A stretch of 64,000 nt of DNA from Jeotgalicoccus marinus DSM 19772 (GCF_000425825.1 NZ_AUEE01000009.1:37475-101474); one strand, 5' to 3'. Numbered from the stretch's first letter, positions 37,804 through 47,412 are shown. Translations and numbers: made by a program. The notes: generated by a model not told the origin, from the sequence alone.

Positions 37804-38160
37804 ATGGCTCGCGTAAAAAATGGTTTAACTTCACGTAAAAGACGTAAAAAAGTATTAAAACAAGCAAAAGGTTATTTTGGTGCGAAGAGCACTTTATATA
37901 GAACAGCGAAACAAGCTGTCATCAAATCAGGTCAGTATGCATACCGTGACCGTAAACAGAAGAAAAGCGAATTCCGTAAATTATGGATTTCACGTATCAA
38001 CGCTGCTGCACGTAACCACGACATCAGCTACAGCCGTCTAATGAACGGTCTTAAAGTTGCTGGCATCGATATCAACAGAAAAATGCTTTCTGAAATTGCA
38101 ATTTCAGATGATAAGGCATTTGGTGAAATCGTAGAACAAGCTAAAAAAGCTTTAAACTAA
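37804..38160 (+). CDS. rplT: 50S ribosomal protein L20
   Basis: 118 residues, basic, with [19 protein letters not shown] at the start, [19 protein letters not shown], and the RNA-binding C-terminal half [19 protein letters not shown]. It is essential for 50S assembly and is the expected repressor of this operon through the leader at 36866-37020. AGGAGGAG precedes the ATG; a terminator follows directly. Confidence 0.97.
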   Translation: MARVKNGLTSRKRRKKVLKQAKGYFGAKSTLYRTAKQAVIKSGQYAYRDRKQKKSEFRKLWISRINAAARNHDISYSRLMNGLKVAGIDINRKMLSEIAISDDKAFGEIVEQAKKALN

Positions 38161-38169
38161 TATAATTTT

Positions 38170-38195
38170 AAGCTCCCATTGTTGGGAGCTTTTTT
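38170..38195 (+). terminator. Terminator after rplT
   Basis: AAGCTCCCA and TGGGAGCTT arms, then TTTTT. Confidence 0.9.
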
Positions 38196-38222
38196 GTTAT
38201 GCTTTTAAATGGAGGTATACAT

Positions 38223-39002
38223 ATGATTGAGAACTCAGAAATAATGATGATGGGCATCACCGCATTGGTTACGGTCCTGTTACCATTTATCTTCATACTT
38301 GTATTACGTTTTAAATTTAAAACACGGTGGCTTCCTATCTTAATAGGGACTCTAGTATTTGTCGTATTTGCTTTAGTATTAGAGCAAATTTTACATATGA
38401 TTGTACTCAATCCCGGAGTAGATGATAGTGTGTCCTTAAGAGATAATTCACCATGGCTATTTGTTTTATATGGTGTACTTGCAGCAGGAATATTTGAAGA
38501 AACAGGAAGATTTCTTGCCTTTTTAATCACAAAGAAATGGTATAAAGACATCGACAGTGCCATCTCTTACGGTATCGGACACGGTGGGATTGAAGCTATA
38601 TTAGTCGTCGGACTTGCTATGGTGAATTCTATTATTATTGCCTTTATGGTGAATTCCGGATCACCACTATTAAATGACATACCGATTCCAAGAGAGGAAT
38701 TAATCAATAGCCAAGCATGGTATATGTATTTACTAGCAATTTTTGAACGCATCATCGCTATGAGTCTACACATCGCGCTGTCTGTCATTGTCTTTTGCGC
38801 GGTCATGATGAAAGGAAAATGGTATTTATACCCACTTGCGATATTGCTACACGCACTCGCAAATGTTACAGCTGCAATGATGCAGGCAGGCCTGCTAACT
38901 AACCCTTGGCTCATGTATAGTGGCTTAATTGTCGTAACAGCTATCGTTATATTTATTGCCTTTAGATTAATTAAAAACTATCAGCGTGATCCCTTGATTT
39001 AA
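38223..39002 (+). CDS. YhfC family intramembrane metalloprotease
   Basis: 259 residues with about 7 hydrophobic segments. Three motifs lie in membrane segments: GIFEETGRFLAFL (about 97-109), the following YGIGHGGIEAILV, and a C-terminal LLHALANV. These EE..R and H/E motifs match YhfC and are related to the CPBP/PrsW glutamic or metallo intramembrane proteases. The substrate is unknown. GGAGG lies 7 bases before ATG 38223. It follows the ribosomal operon's terminator, and its stop is inside the stem of its own terminator, so it is monocistronic. Confidence 0.82.
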   Translation: MIENSEIMMMGITALVTVLLPFIFILVLRFKFKTRWLPILIGTLVFVVFALVLEQILHMIVLNPGVDDSVSLRDNSPWLFVLYGVLAAGIFEETGRFLAFLITKKWYKDIDSAISYGIGHGGIEAILVVGLAMVNSIIIAFMVNSGSPLLNDIPIPREELINSQAWYMYLLAIFERIIAMSLHIALSVIVFCAVMMKGKWYLYPLAILLHALANVTAAMMQAGLLTNPWLMYSGLIVVTAIVIFIAFRLIKNYQRDPLI

Positions 39003-39016
39003 AATCAAGGGATTTT
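38991..39016 (+). terminator. Terminator overlapping the stop of the yhfC-like gene
   Basis: CCCTTGAT (38991-38998) and ATCAAGGG (39004-39011), then ATTTTTAG; the stop codon lies in the loop. Confidence 0.8.
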
Positions 39017-39138
39017 TAGTGGAATTCAGTGATTTTGTGAGAACTCGTGAAAAATACGATTTCAACCATCCACCAAAGCGCGAAATCCCTCAATCGTACA
39101 CTAGGCTTGTGATTGAAGAATTCCTTTATATATCAACA

Positions 39139-39153
39139 TTGTAAGCGATAACA
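39139..39153 (+). promoter_or_regulatory. cre site (CcpA) before the AGCS symporter
   Basis: TTGTAAGCGATAACA satisfies every position of the cre consensus WTGNAANCGNWNNCW. It ends 17 bases upstream of the -35 of the promoter at 39171-39199, a position compatible with activation or with roadblock-independent repression. Confidence 0.7.
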
Positions 39154-39170
39154 AAATTTCGAAAAATCTA

Positions 39171-39199
39171 TAGACATGAGCGATTAAATGGACTATATT
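39171..39199 (+). promoter_or_regulatory. Promoter of the AGCS symporter gene
   Basis: TAGACA (39171-39176), 17 bases, TATATT (39194-39199). Confidence 0.5.
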
Positions 39200-39251
39200 T
39201 GAAAGGTAATTTGATATATAAATAAAGGGAGAAACAAAGGGGAGTCTTATT

Positions 39252-40808
39252 ATGGAGACAATAGTATCGTTTTTAAACGATATAGTTTGGAGCTGGCCAC
39301 TGCCTGTCTTATTAGTGGTCGTCGGACTATATTTCTCGCTTAGAATGAAATTTTTCCAAGTGAGATATTTAAAAGACATGTTGCGTCTTATGTTAAAAGG
39401 GGAGAAATCTGATCAAGGAATCTCAAGTTTTCAGGCAATCGCTGTAACACTAGCTGGACGAGTGGGTACAGGTAACATCGTTGGTGTATCAACAGCAATT
39501 TTCCTTGGTGGTCCGGGTGCAGTGTTCTGGATGTGGCTGATAGCATTTTTAGGTGCGGGTAGTGCCTTCGCTGAATCGACGCTCGCGCAAGTTTATAAGC
39601 AAAGGGAAGACGCACAGTACCGCGGGGGACCGGCTTACTATCTAGAAAAGGGGATAGGTGGTACGTTCGGTAAGATATACGGTATGTTGTTTGCGGTGGT
39701 TACAGTTATTTCTTGTGGTATTCTCTTACCTGGGATTCAGTCAAATTCAATCGCAAGTTCTGCAGTCAACGCTTTTCCAATTGATAATTGGATGATTGGA
39801 GTATTTATTGCTTTAATATTAGGTGCTGTTATCTTTGGTGGAATCAAGTCAATTGCAAATGTTGCTACAATCTTAGTACCGTTCATGGCTGTTGCTTACA
39901 TAATAGTAGCTGTCATCATTGTAATTATGAACATCTCTGAAGTACCGGCATTACTTGCATTGATTTTTAGAAGTGCTTTTGGCCTAGAACAACAGTTTGC
40001 AGGTATACTTGGTGCCATGATTATGATCGGTATCAAACGTGGTCTATATTCAAACGAAGCAGGGCAAGGTACAGGCGCACACGCTGCTGGTGCAACTGAA
40101 GTATCTCACCCAGCTAAACAAGGGTTAGTACAATCATTTTCTGTATATATTGACACATTATTTGTATGTACTGCGACTGCCTTAATGATTTTAATGACAG
40201 GAATGTACAACGTATCAGATGATAACGGTGGACTCATAGTGGACAATGGGGTATATCAAGAAGCAGCGGATGGTAGCCGAGATGTCAGTGGAACAGTTGC
40301 CTTTACTCAAGCCAGTATCGATAAAGCCTTCTCAAGCCAAGATTCATTCAATATTGATTTTATAGGCTTTGGCTCATACTTTATTGCTTTTGCCTTACTG
40401 TTCTTCTGTTATACAACGATATTGGCCTACTACTATATTGCAGAAACCAACGTTATGTATATTACTAGAGGTAAGATGACTTGGTTAAAACCAGTATTAG
40501 GTGTCGCTCTAATTGCGTCAGCAGTGTACGGTACACTATCAACAGCTGATGTTGCATGGATGATGGGTGATGCCGGGGTCGGTATGATGGCTTGGATTAA
40601 CGTCATCGGTATCATCATTCTTCAAAAACCGACACTAGCAATCTTCAAGGACTACGAGCGGCAATACAAACTTAAGAAACAAGGTAAGCTTGAAGGTGAG
40701 ATTATTTATCGACCAGGTGAGAATGATGGCCTTAAAGGTGAAACATTCTGGCATAGACGTGTTCATGAAGTAGAAAATAAAGCTGAATATGGCTATCCTA
40801 AATCCTAG
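39252..40808 (+). CDS. Alanine/glycine:cation symporter, AGCS family
   Basis: 518 residues, about 11 membrane segments. The AGCS motifs GRVGTGNIVGVSTAIFLGG (near residue 75) and SNEAGQGTGAHAAGATEVSHP (near 265) are clear, as is FQVRYLKDM after the first segment. Members take up alanine or glycine with Na+ or H+. Longer than the usual 450-490 residues: a hydrophilic loop of about 45 residues (SDDNGGLIVDNGVYQEA onward, near 325-370) is inserted before the last segments, probably outside. A cre site upstream suggests carbon control. Fits with ald at 5.6 kb as the first catabolic step for alanine. Confidence 0.93.
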   Translation: METIVSFLNDIVWSWPLPVLLVVVGLYFSLRMKFFQVRYLKDMLRLMLKGEKSDQGISSFQAIAVTLAGRVGTGNIVGVSTAIFLGGPGAVFWMWLIAFLGAGSAFAESTLAQVYKQREDAQYRGGPAYYLEKGIGGTFGKIYGMLFAVVTVISCGILLPGIQSNSIASSAVNAFPIDNWMIGVFIALILGAVIFGGIKSIANVATILVPFMAVAYIIVAVIIVIMNISEVPALLALIFRSAFGLEQQFAGILGAMIMIGIKRGLYSNEAGQGTGAHAAGATEVSHPAKQGLVQSFSVYIDTLFVCTATALMILMTGMYNVSDDNGGLIVDNGVYQEAADGSRDVSGTVAFTQASIDKAFSSQDSFNIDFIGFGSYFIAFALLFFCYTTILAYYYIAETNVMYITRGKMTWLKPVLGVALIASAVYGTLSTADVAWMMGDAGVGMMAWINVIGIIILQKPTLAIFKDYERQYKLKKQGKLEGEIIYRPGENDGLKGETFWHRRVHEVENKAEYGYPKS

Positions 40809-40817
40809 GAAAATACA

Positions 40818-40850
40818 ATAAGCGCCCTAATCAGGGTGCTTATAACTTTT
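40818..40850 (+). terminator. Terminator after the AGCS gene
   Basis: ATAAGCGCCCT and AGGGTGCTTAT arms; the following T-tract is interrupted (AACTTTTATA), so it is a moderate terminator. Confidence 0.65.
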
Positions 40851-40898
40851 ATAAATATGATAAACTACAAATAAGGAATTAAAAAGGAGCATTATTAA

Positions 40899-41975
40899 AT
40901 GGATAAACAACTTGAAATGTTAAAAGATTTAACAGATGTCAATGGTATTGCTGGCTTTGAATCAGCAGTCAAAGGCAAGGTTAAAGCCTATATTGAGCCT
41001 TTAAGTGATGAAATTATTGAAGACAACTTAGGTGGAATCTTTGGTAAGAAACGTAGTGAGTCGGGTACTAAGACGATTTTAGTTGGTGGCCACTTAGATG
41101 AAATCGGCTTTATGGTCACTGAAATTGATGATAATGGATTCTTAAAATTCTCACCTGTCGGTGGCTGGTGGAACCAAGTCATGTTATCACAGCGCATGAC
41201 TATCACAACAGGTGAAGGAAAACAGCTGACTGGTGTGATTGGATCAAAACCCCCACATGTACTCACGGCTGAAGAAAGAAAAAAACCAGTTGAAATCAAA
41301 GATATGTTTATTGATATCGGTGTCGCTTCAAAAGAAGAAGCAAGAGAAGCGGGTGTAGAGCTTGGAGATATGGTGACACCATATACTGAGTTTACCGAGC
41401 TTGCTAATGAATATTACCTGCTTGCAAAAGCTTGGGACAACCGCTTTGGGACTGCACTATCCATTGATTTATTAAAATCTGTAAAGGATGACAACTTAAA
41501 TATTAACTTAGTCTCAGGTGCGACAGTACAAGAAGAAGTCGGCCTACGTGGTGCAAAAGTTGCTGCAAACAAGGTAAAGCCTGACCTTGCGATCGCAGTT
41601 GATGTTGGACTTGCAATGGATACACCAGGAATGAAGTCATCGAATGGTACAGGTGATTTAGGTAAAGGCCCACTTCTACTTTTACTTGACGGCTCAAACA
41701 TTGGCCACGTACCATTTAGAAAACACATTCAAAAAGTCGCAGCAGAAAAAGACATTCCATATCAACTTCAAGTCATCCAAGGTGGCGGTACTGATGCGGG
41801 TTCTTTCCATGTGTCTAACGAAGGTGTACCATCAGTTGCGATCGGTGTACCCCTTCGTTATATGCACTCAAACGTCTCTATTATGCACCGTGAGGACTAC
41901 CAAAATGCAGTCAAGCTTGTTGCGGAAGTTGTCAAATCACTCGATGACAGTAAGGTGGACGAAATCATTTGGTAA
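40899..41975 (+). CDS. M42 family aminopeptidase (YsdC-like)
   Basis: 358 residues of the PepA/FrvX-type dinuclear zinc peptidases. Ligands and catalytic residues are readable: GGHLDEIGFMVTEID (His and base), AWDNRFGTALSIDLL (bridging Asp), QEEVGLRGAK (Glu pair), VDVGLAMDTPG (Asp), and terminal His in GGGTDAGSFHVSNEGVPS. Tetrahedral glutamyl/leucyl aminopeptidase of the cytoplasm by family. AAGGAG precedes the ATG. Its stop codon overlaps the start region of the TrmH-type gene, and both precede pheS, which corresponds to B. subtilis ysdC and ysgA. Confidence 0.92.
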   Translation: MDKQLEMLKDLTDVNGIAGFESAVKGKVKAYIEPLSDEIIEDNLGGIFGKKRSESGTKTILVGGHLDEIGFMVTEIDDNGFLKFSPVGGWWNQVMLSQRMTITTGEGKQLTGVIGSKPPHVLTAEERKKPVEIKDMFIDIGVASKEEAREAGVELGDMVTPYTEFTELANEYYLLAKAWDNRFGTALSIDLLKSVKDDNLNINLVSGATVQEEVGLRGAKVAANKVKPDLAIAVDVGLAMDTPGMKSSNGTGDLGKGPLLLLLDGSNIGHVPFRKHIQKVAAEKDIPYQLQVIQGGGTDAGSFHVSNEGVPSVAIGVPLRYMHSNVSIMHREDYQNAVKLVAEVVKSLDDSKVDEIIW

Positions 41976-42712
41976 AAGAAGTTATCTCCTCAAAGGATAA
42001 TAAACAAGTAAAAAACTACCGTAAACTGAACACGAGACAAGGCCGTAAAAAATCAGGCTTGTATCTAGTTGAAGGAGTACACCTAGTAGAAGAAGCTCTT
42101 AAAAGCCAGATTGATATTGAAATAATCATTGTTACTGACGGCTTTAAACATGGCTTATACTTATCAAATCAACGCACGATGTTTGTGACCGATGAAGTGA
42201 TGAAGTCACTGTCAACCTTAGATACACCACCTGGTATTGTTGCAGTATTAAAGGAAAGTAAAGCGACTGGTTTGTCATATAAACGCGTCTTACTTCTAGA
42301 AGATGTTCAGGATCCTGGTAATCTCGGAACCTTAATTCGAACTGCTGATGCTTTTGGTTTTAAGACAATAATTCTAACACCAAAAGCTGCAGATCCATTT
42401 AATCCTAAAGTACTAAGAGCAGCTCAAGGTAGCCATTTTCATTTAAATATTATCACTCGGGAGGTTTCAGAAGCAGCAATGGCCTTTAAAGGGATTAAGA
42501 TAGGTACAGCGCTAGACAATGCAGTGTACATTGATAGCTTCCAACAACCGGATGATGATATCATGCTCGTTTTAGGAAATGAAGGCAACGGCTTATCTTC
42601 TGAAGCCCTCGAGTTGATGGACATCAATGCAAAAATTGATATGACTGGTGACAGTGAAAGTTTGAATGTAGCGATTGCTGGTGCCATACTCATGCATCAC
42701 TTTAAATCTTGA
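41969..42712 (+). CDS. TrmH (SpoU) family rRNA/tRNA 2'-O-methyltransferase, YsgA-like
   Basis: 247 residues. An N-terminal L30e-like substrate-binding domain (about 1-95) precedes the knotted SPOUT catalytic domain with motif 1 LLEDVQDPGNLGTLIRTADAFG, motif 2 LVLGNEGNGLS and motif 3 SLNVAIAGAILMHH. The start is TTG 41969, overlapping the M42 gene stop by 7 bases, with AAGGTGG about 9 bases upstream; the alternative ATG candidates lie far inside. It is adjacent to pheS, as ysgA is in Bacillus. Target nucleotide not determinable. Confidence 0.9.
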   Translation: MVKEVISSKDNKQVKNYRKLNTRQGRKKSGLYLVEGVHLVEEALKSQIDIEIIIVTDGFKHGLYLSNQRTMFVTDEVMKSLSTLDTPPGIVAVLKESKATGLSYKRVLLLEDVQDPGNLGTLIRTADAFGFKTIILTPKAADPFNPKVLRAAQGSHFHLNIITREVSEAAMAFKGIKIGTALDNAVYIDSFQQPDDDIMLVLGNEGNGLSSEALELMDINAKIDMTGDSESLNVAIAGAILMHHFKS

Positions 42713-42736
42713 TTTTAAGTCACAATTAGTTATAAT
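42709..42736 (+). promoter_or_regulatory. pheST promoter
   Basis: TTGATT (42709-42714) overlapping the upstream stop codon, 16 bases, TATAAT (42731-42736). Confidence 0.6.
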
Positions 42737-42744
42737 TATAGTAT

Positions 42745-42979
42745 CAACTTTATAGACATACTTCGGTAGAAGTCAGAAATAAATGATTATAGAGACCGTC
42801 AAAGAGAACATTAATAGAGCTGAAAATTAATGTACGGTTTTAATCAGTGTTCATCTGATTGATGAAGTTATGGGGTGTGCGTCACCTTATATAGATGCGT
42901 TTAAGTGTCTGCTTCATGCAGAAAATTAGGTGGTACCACGGAACTCCGTCCTTTTATATAAGGACGGAGTTTTATTTTT
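42745..42979 (+). promoter_or_regulatory. T-box leader of pheST
   Basis: T-box sequence AGGTGGTACCACG at 42928-42940, with the competing terminator at 42943-42979 (ACTCCGTCCTT against AAGGACGGAGT, then T-rich). Stem I folds as GTCAG with CTGAT and TGATTA with TAATCA, leaving the loop GTGTTCAT; the phenylalanine codon TTC at 42850-42852 is the specifier. Distal helices GACCGT/ACGGTT and ACATTAAT/ATTAATGT are also visible. Confidence 0.93.
42943..42979 (+). terminator. T-box terminator before pheS
   Basis: Perfect 11-bp stem ACTCCGTCCTT and AAGGACGGAGT, followed by TTTATTTTTT. Confidence 0.9.
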
Positions 42980-42999
42980 TAATGAGGAGATGAAGGGCA

Positions 43000-44064
43000 A
43001 TGACAGATACTATGTCAACGTTGTATAAAGAATTTGAAGAACAGTTAAAAAGTGTTTCTTCAAGACAAGAACTGACTCAACTAAAAGTTGAATATCTCGG
43101 TAAAAAAGGTCATGTGACTGGATTAATGAAAGAAATGAAAAATCTTTCTAATGAAGAAAAACCTGCCTATGGTCAGAAGGTAAATGAATTAAGAACTTCA
43201 ATAGAAAGTGAAATTGATGAACTTGAAGCTGAATTAAAAGCTGAGGCTCTCAATGAAAAGCTTGCCAATGAAACAATTGATGTGACGCTTCCTGGTCGTT
43301 CTACAGAAATTGGAGGCGCCCATCCGATTACGCGAATCATCGATGATATTGAAGATTTCTTTATTGGTTTAGGTTATGAAATTAAAGAAGGCTATGAAGT
43401 CGAACAGGATTACTATAACTTTGAAGCGCTAAATCTTCCAAAAGCACACCCTGCAAGAGATATGCAAGATAGCTTCTACATATCTGAAGATATATTACTG
43501 CGTACGCATACTTCACCCGTTCAAGCACGTACGCTCGAAGCGAGCAATGGCGTCGGACCTGTGAAAATAATTTGTCCAGGTAAAGTGTACCGACGTGATA
43601 GTGATGATGCAACACACTCTCACCAATTTACGCAAATCGAAGGTTTGGTAGTGGATAAGAACATCCACCTGTCAGATTTAAAAGGGACCTTAGAGTTATT
43701 CGCTAAGGAAATGTTCGGTGAAGACCGTGAGGTCAGACTCCGTCCGAGTTACTTCCCATTCACTGAGCCAAGTGTCGAAGTAGATATTTCATGCTTCAAG
43801 TGTAAAGGGTCAGGTTGTAACGTATGTAAAAAGACAGGTTGGATTGAAATATTAGGTGCCGGTATGGTTCATCCAAATGTTCTAGAGATGGCTGGCTTTG
43901 ACTCGAAAGAATATTCAGGCTTTGCTTTTGGTATGGGTCCAGACCGTGTTGCGATGCTAAAATACGGAATAGAGGATATTAGACATTTATATACCAATGA
44001 CCTTAGATTCATTGATCAATTTATTCCGACAGAAGATGGAGGTCAAAAAGATGAGAGTATCTAG
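43000..44064 (+). CDS. pheS: Phenylalanyl-tRNA synthetase alpha subunit
   Basis: 354 residues. An N-terminal coiled-coil (about 1-85) that contacts tRNA, then the class II core with [19 protein letters not shown], motif 2 [32 protein letters not shown], the [29 protein letters not shown] block and motif 3 [18 protein letters not shown]. Forms the alpha2-beta2 enzyme with PheT and holds the aminoacylation site. Overlaps pheT by 14 bases. The four-cysteine CxxCxxxxCxxC insertion is typical of Firmicutes. Confidence 0.97.
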   Translation: MTDTMSTLYKEFEEQLKSVSSRQELTQLKVEYLGKKGHVTGLMKEMKNLSNEEKPAYGQKVNELRTSIESEIDELEAELKAEALNEKLANETIDVTLPGRSTEIGGAHPITRIIDDIEDFFIGLGYEIKEGYEVEQDYYNFEALNLPKAHPARDMQDSFYISEDILLRTHTSPVQARTLEASNGVGPVKIICPGKVYRRDSDDATHSHQFTQIEGLVVDKNIHLSDLKGTLELFAKEMFGEDREVRLRPSYFPFTEPSVEVDISCFKCKGSGCNVCKKTGWIEILGAGMVHPNVLEMAGFDSKEYSGFAFGMGPDRVAMLKYGIEDIRHLYTNDLRFIDQFIPTEDGGQKDESI

Positions 44065-46450
44065 AGAATGGTTAGAAACATTTATAGACATTAATGTATC
44101 GACTGATGAACTTTCAGAAACGATTACACGCGGTGGAATTGAAGTCGATAGCATTGACGACTATACATTAGATGTTAATAATCTCGTTGTTGGTTACGTC
44201 AAATCAGTCGAGCCGCATCCAGAGGCAGATAGACTGAATCTATGTCAAGTTGATGTTGGAGAAGAAACAGTCCAGATTGTCTGCGGGGCACCGAATGTCA
44301 AGGAAGATTCATACGTTGCTGCTGTACTTCCAGGCGGTCGTTTACCTGGTGGCGTAAAAATTAAACGTGCGAAACTCCGCGGTGAAAAATCAGAGGGTAT
44401 GATTTGTTCACTTCAAGAACTCGGTATTAAAGAAGAATTCGTACCTGAAGAATATAAGCATGGTATCTTCATGTTTAACACTAAACAAACACCAGGTGAA
44501 GATGCATTAAAAGCATTATATTTAAGTGATCAAGTCCTTGATTTTGATTTAACACCAAACCGTAAGGACGCCTTATCTATGATTGGTGCAGCTTATGAAA
44601 CTAGCGCACTATTCGGTGGTGAAGTAAAAGCACCGAATATTAGTGTTAATGAAGCAGATGAAACAGTAACGACTAGTGTGAAGAACGAAGACTCTAGTGC
44701 AGTACCGTTTTATGCCCTTCGTGAAGTTAAAGACATTGTGATTCAACCGGCGCCACTCTGGATGCAAGTGCGTTTAATTAAAGCAGGTATTCGACCAATT
44801 AACAACGTTGTTGATATTTCAAACTATGTTCTTTTAGAGTTTGGCCAACCCTTACACATGTTCGATAAAAACCGAATTCAAGCAGATGAAATCGTGACAC
44901 GACGTGCCGAGGAAAATGAGAAATTCACTACATTAGATGGTAAAGAGCGAGTTTTATCAGCTGAAGATATTGTTATCACTAATGGTGAATATCCAATCGC
45001 CTTAGCGGGTGTCATGGGGGGATTAAATACTGAGGTAACGGATCAGACAACTAACGTTGTTATTGAATCTGCCCTGTTTGATCCCGTAAGAGTTAGAAAA
45101 ACAAGTAGCCGCCTTAACCTTCGTAGTGAAGCGTCTCAACGTTTTGAAAAGGGCCCTTCTCATGAGTTTGTGCTTGCTGCATTAAATAGAGCCGCTTATC
45201 TCTTAGAAAAATATGCGAGTGCGACAACACTTAACGGTATCAGTAGTGATGGTGTACTTAATCTCGAGAACAGTGTAATCACAACATCTTCAGACTTCAT
45301 CAACAACCGTCTCGGTACGGATTTACCGTCGAGTGAAATCTTAAATACTTTAGAGCGACTTGGTCTAGGCGCTAAAAAGACAGGAGACATGATTGAAGTC
45401 ATTGTCCCATCTCGCCGAGATGATTTAAAAATTCCTGAGGACATTTCTGAAGAAGTCGCACGTATTTATGGTTACGACAATGTACCATCTTCACTACCTA
45501 AATACAGTGAGATTACACCAGGGCGTCTGACAGATGAGCAAGCAAAAACACGTGTTATTAAACGCCAACTCAACGCTCATGGCCTCTCTGAAGCAATCAA
45601 TTATGCACTGACTAGTGAAGATAGAATCGGAGAGTTTACACAAATTAAAGAAGGCCTAAAATTACTTATGCCGATGAGTGAAGACCGTTCGATATTAAGA
45701 ACGTCACTCATTCCACACTTAGTCGACAACGCGACGTATAATGTGAACCGCCAACAAAAGAATGTTGCCATATTTGAAATCGGCAATATCTTTGTTACAA
45801 ACGGTCAAGATAAGCTCCCTGATGAAGTGTTGAAAATTGCAGGTCTTATGACTGGTGTTCATCACCAGACGCAATGGGAGAAATCTGGTCAAGCCTCAGA
45901 TTTCTATACTTTAAAAGGAATTGTTGAAGCAATTTTTGAAAAACTGAATTTAAGTAATCGAGTCAATTATCACAGTGCAAGTCATTTTGATGAATTACAC
46001 CCAGGTCGTAGCGCTGAAATTACTTTAGATAATAAAGTCGTTGGTCTAATTGGTGAGCTTCATCCAACTTATGGTGAAGCACATGACCTCGGTCAAACGG
46101 TTGTTTTTGAGCTGAATCTAGAAGAAATATTCTCATACAAGACCGGAAATATCTTATATGAGTTTCTACCAAAATACCCATCAATTTCTAGAGATATCGC
46201 CTTAGAAGTGGAAGATTCAGTGAGCGTTCAAACCATCATTGATACGATGAAATCAAATGCATCGAAACATCTCATCGATGTGTATCCTTTTGATGTTTAC
46301 CAAGGTGAGCATATTGAAGAAGGTAAAAAATCAATTGCACTCCATCTAACTTATTTAGATCGAGAACAAACCCTAACGGATAAGGATGTCGAAGCACTTC
46401 ATCAACCAGTCATCGATGCGCTCGTTGACAAGGGATATACAATTAGATAA
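44051..46450 (+). CDS. pheT: Phenylalanyl-tRNA synthetase beta subunit
   Basis: 799 residues. ATG 44051 with GGAGG 8 bases upstream; the family begins [13 protein letters not shown]. Order: EMAP-II-like tRNA-binding domain (about 39-155, [20 protein letters not shown]), B3/B4 editing domain with [21 protein letters not shown]5 domain, class-II-like catalytically inactive core, and the C-terminal ferredoxin-fold anticodon-binding domain (about 705-799, [17 protein letters not shown]). Translationally coupled to pheS. In staphylococci rnhC follows; here it does not. Confidence 0.97.
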   Translation: MRVSREWLETFIDINVSTDELSETITRGGIEVDSIDDYTLDVNNLVVGYVKSVEPHPEADRLNLCQVDVGEETVQIVCGAPNVKEDSYVAAVLPGGRLPGGVKIKRAKLRGEKSEGMICSLQELGIKEEFVPEEYKHGIFMFNTKQTPGEDALKALYLSDQVLDFDLTPNRKDALSMIGAAYETSALFGGEVKAPNISVNEADETVTTSVKNEDSSAVPFYALREVKDIVIQPAPLWMQVRLIKAGIRPINNVVDISNYVLLEFGQPLHMFDKNRIQADEIVTRRAEENEKFTTLDGKERVLSAEDIVITNGEYPIALAGVMGGLNTEVTDQTTNVVIESALFDPVRVRKTSSRLNLRSEASQRFEKGPSHEFVLAALNRAAYLLEKYASATTLNGISSDGVLNLENSVITTSSDFINNRLGTDLPSSEILNTLERLGLGAKKTGDMIEVIVPSRRDDLKIPEDISEEVARIYGYDNVPSSLPKYSEITPGRLTDEQAKTRVIKRQLNAHGLSEAINYALTSEDRIGEFTQIKEGLKLLMPMSEDRSILRTSLIPHLVDNATYNVNRQQKNVAIFEIGNIFVTNGQDKLPDEVLKIAGLMTGVHHQTQWEKSGQASDFYTLKGIVEAIFEKLNLSNRVNYHSASHFDELHPGRSAEITLDNKVVGLIGELHPTYGEAHDLGQTVVFELNLEEIFSYKTGNILYEFLPKYPSISRDIALEVEDSVSVQTIIDTMKSNASKHLIDVYPFDVYQGEHIEEGKKSIALHLTYLDREQTLTDKDVEALHQPVIDALVDKGYTIR

Positions 46451-46458
46451 TAATGATT

Positions 46459-46500
46459 TCGCACTTACTGACCACGGTTAGTGAGTGCGATTCTACTTCT
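46459..46500 (+). terminator. Hairpin after pheT
   Basis: TCGCACTTACT (46459-46469) and AGTGAGTGCGA (46480-46490) form a strong 11-bp stem with one mismatch; what follows is T-rich but not a clean tract. Confidence 0.6.
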
Positions 46501-46506
46501 TCTGTC

Positions 46507-46535
46507 TTGAATAAACAAAATAGGATAAGTATAAT
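46507..46535 (+). promoter_or_regulatory. zapA operon promoter
   Basis: TTGAAT (46507-46512), 17 bases, TATAAT (46530-46535). Confidence 0.65.
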
Positions 46536-46589
46536 GTGAATAAACTAAAATAGTGTGTGACATGACTAAAGATTAGGGGGCGAAGTCGA

Positions 46590-46853
46590 ATGAGTGAACA
46601 GAAAAACCGCATATCTGTAAGAATTTACAACGAGAATTATACCTTAGTAGGCTCTGAGGACGAGGCACATTTAAGGCACATAGCCGAAGAGGTTAATGAT
46701 AAGATTACAGCGATTGCAAAGATGAGCCCAGGACTAGATACAACTAGAAAAGCAGTACTTACGGCTTGTAATATAATGGACGATTATATAAAGTTAAAAG
46801 AAAAATGCGATGCACTCGAAAGAGAAGTGGACGCGCTTAAAAAAGGGAACTAA
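46590..46853 (+). CDS. zapA: Cell division protein ZapA
   Basis: 87 residues, of normal length for the Firmicutes form. The N-terminal beta/alpha part (RISVRIYNENYTLVGSEDEAHLRHIAEEVNDKI) is followed by a helical coiled-coil tail (DDYIKLKEKCDALEREVDALKK). ZapA bundles FtsZ filaments at midcell. GGGGGCGAAG precedes the ATG. First of zapA-cvpA-polX-mutS2, as in Bacillus and Staphylococcus. Confidence 0.93.
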   Translation: MSEQKNRISVRIYNENYTLVGSEDEAHLRHIAEEVNDKITAIAKMSPGLDTTRKAVLTACNIMDDYIKLKEKCDALEREVDALKKGN

Positions 46854-46856
46854 ACT

Positions 46857-47384
46857 ATGACATTTATAATATTAATCATTCTGTTGATTGGGTTAATTGT
46901 AGGGTATCGTAGAGGTATTATCCTACAATCCTTACATTTTATTGGCACCATTGCTGCAGTGATTATTGCAGCCACTAATTATGAAACACTCGGTAGTCGT
47001 TTTTACCTGGTGATGCCTTATCCATCGACAGCAGCTCCAAACCCAGTATTAGAAAACGTGGCGAATCAAGAATATGCTTACTACTATATGTTTGCTTTCT
47101 TCATTATCTTTATTATTAGTAAGATTATCATTCAGATTATTGTCAGTGGGTTTGATTACTTCCAACAAGTGGCTTCTGGTGGTCTAATTACAAGTATCAT
47201 CGGTAGTATAATTGGTTTAATCGAAGTCATTTACGTACTCGCAGTTATCTTGTTCTTCGTTGCTACAGTACCATTTGCACCAGTTCAAGAAGCAATTGTT
47301 GAATCTGGCCTTGCTAACTTTATAATGGATCACACATTTATTATTTCCGATAAGTTAATAGAATGGATACAAGTAGAGTCATAG
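46857..47384 (+). CDS. CvpA family membrane protein
   Basis: 175 residues with four membrane segments (about 1-20, 25-45, 75-100 and 115-145). The start FIILIILLIGLIVGYRRGIIL, written here over residues 2-22, has the GYRRGII motif of the CvpA/colicin V production family. The biochemical role is unknown; family members affect envelope stress and secretion. It begins 3 bases after zapA, and the pair is conserved across Bacillales. The ribosome site AGGGAAC lies at the end of zapA. Confidence 0.88.
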   Translation: MTFIILIILLIGLIVGYRRGIILQSLHFIGTIAAVIIAATNYETLGSRFYLVMPYPSTAAPNPVLENVANQEYAYYYMFAFFIIFIISKIIIQIIVSGFDYFQQVASGGLITSIIGSIIGLIEVIYVLAVILFFVATVPFAPVQEAIVESGLANFIMDHTFIISDKLIEWIQVES

Positions 47385-47412
47385 AAATATGGCTCTTTTT
47401 TTGGAGGAAACT

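Noticed and set aside
39012..39138. Glycine riboswitch before the AGCS symporter
   Set aside because: None of the conserved gcvT-type aptamer blocks is present; the region instead holds a cre site.
39101..39379. Minus-strand ORF over the AGCS start
   Set aside because: It has no ribosome site and lies antisense to the promoter and first codons of the symporter gene; a shadow of the real gene.
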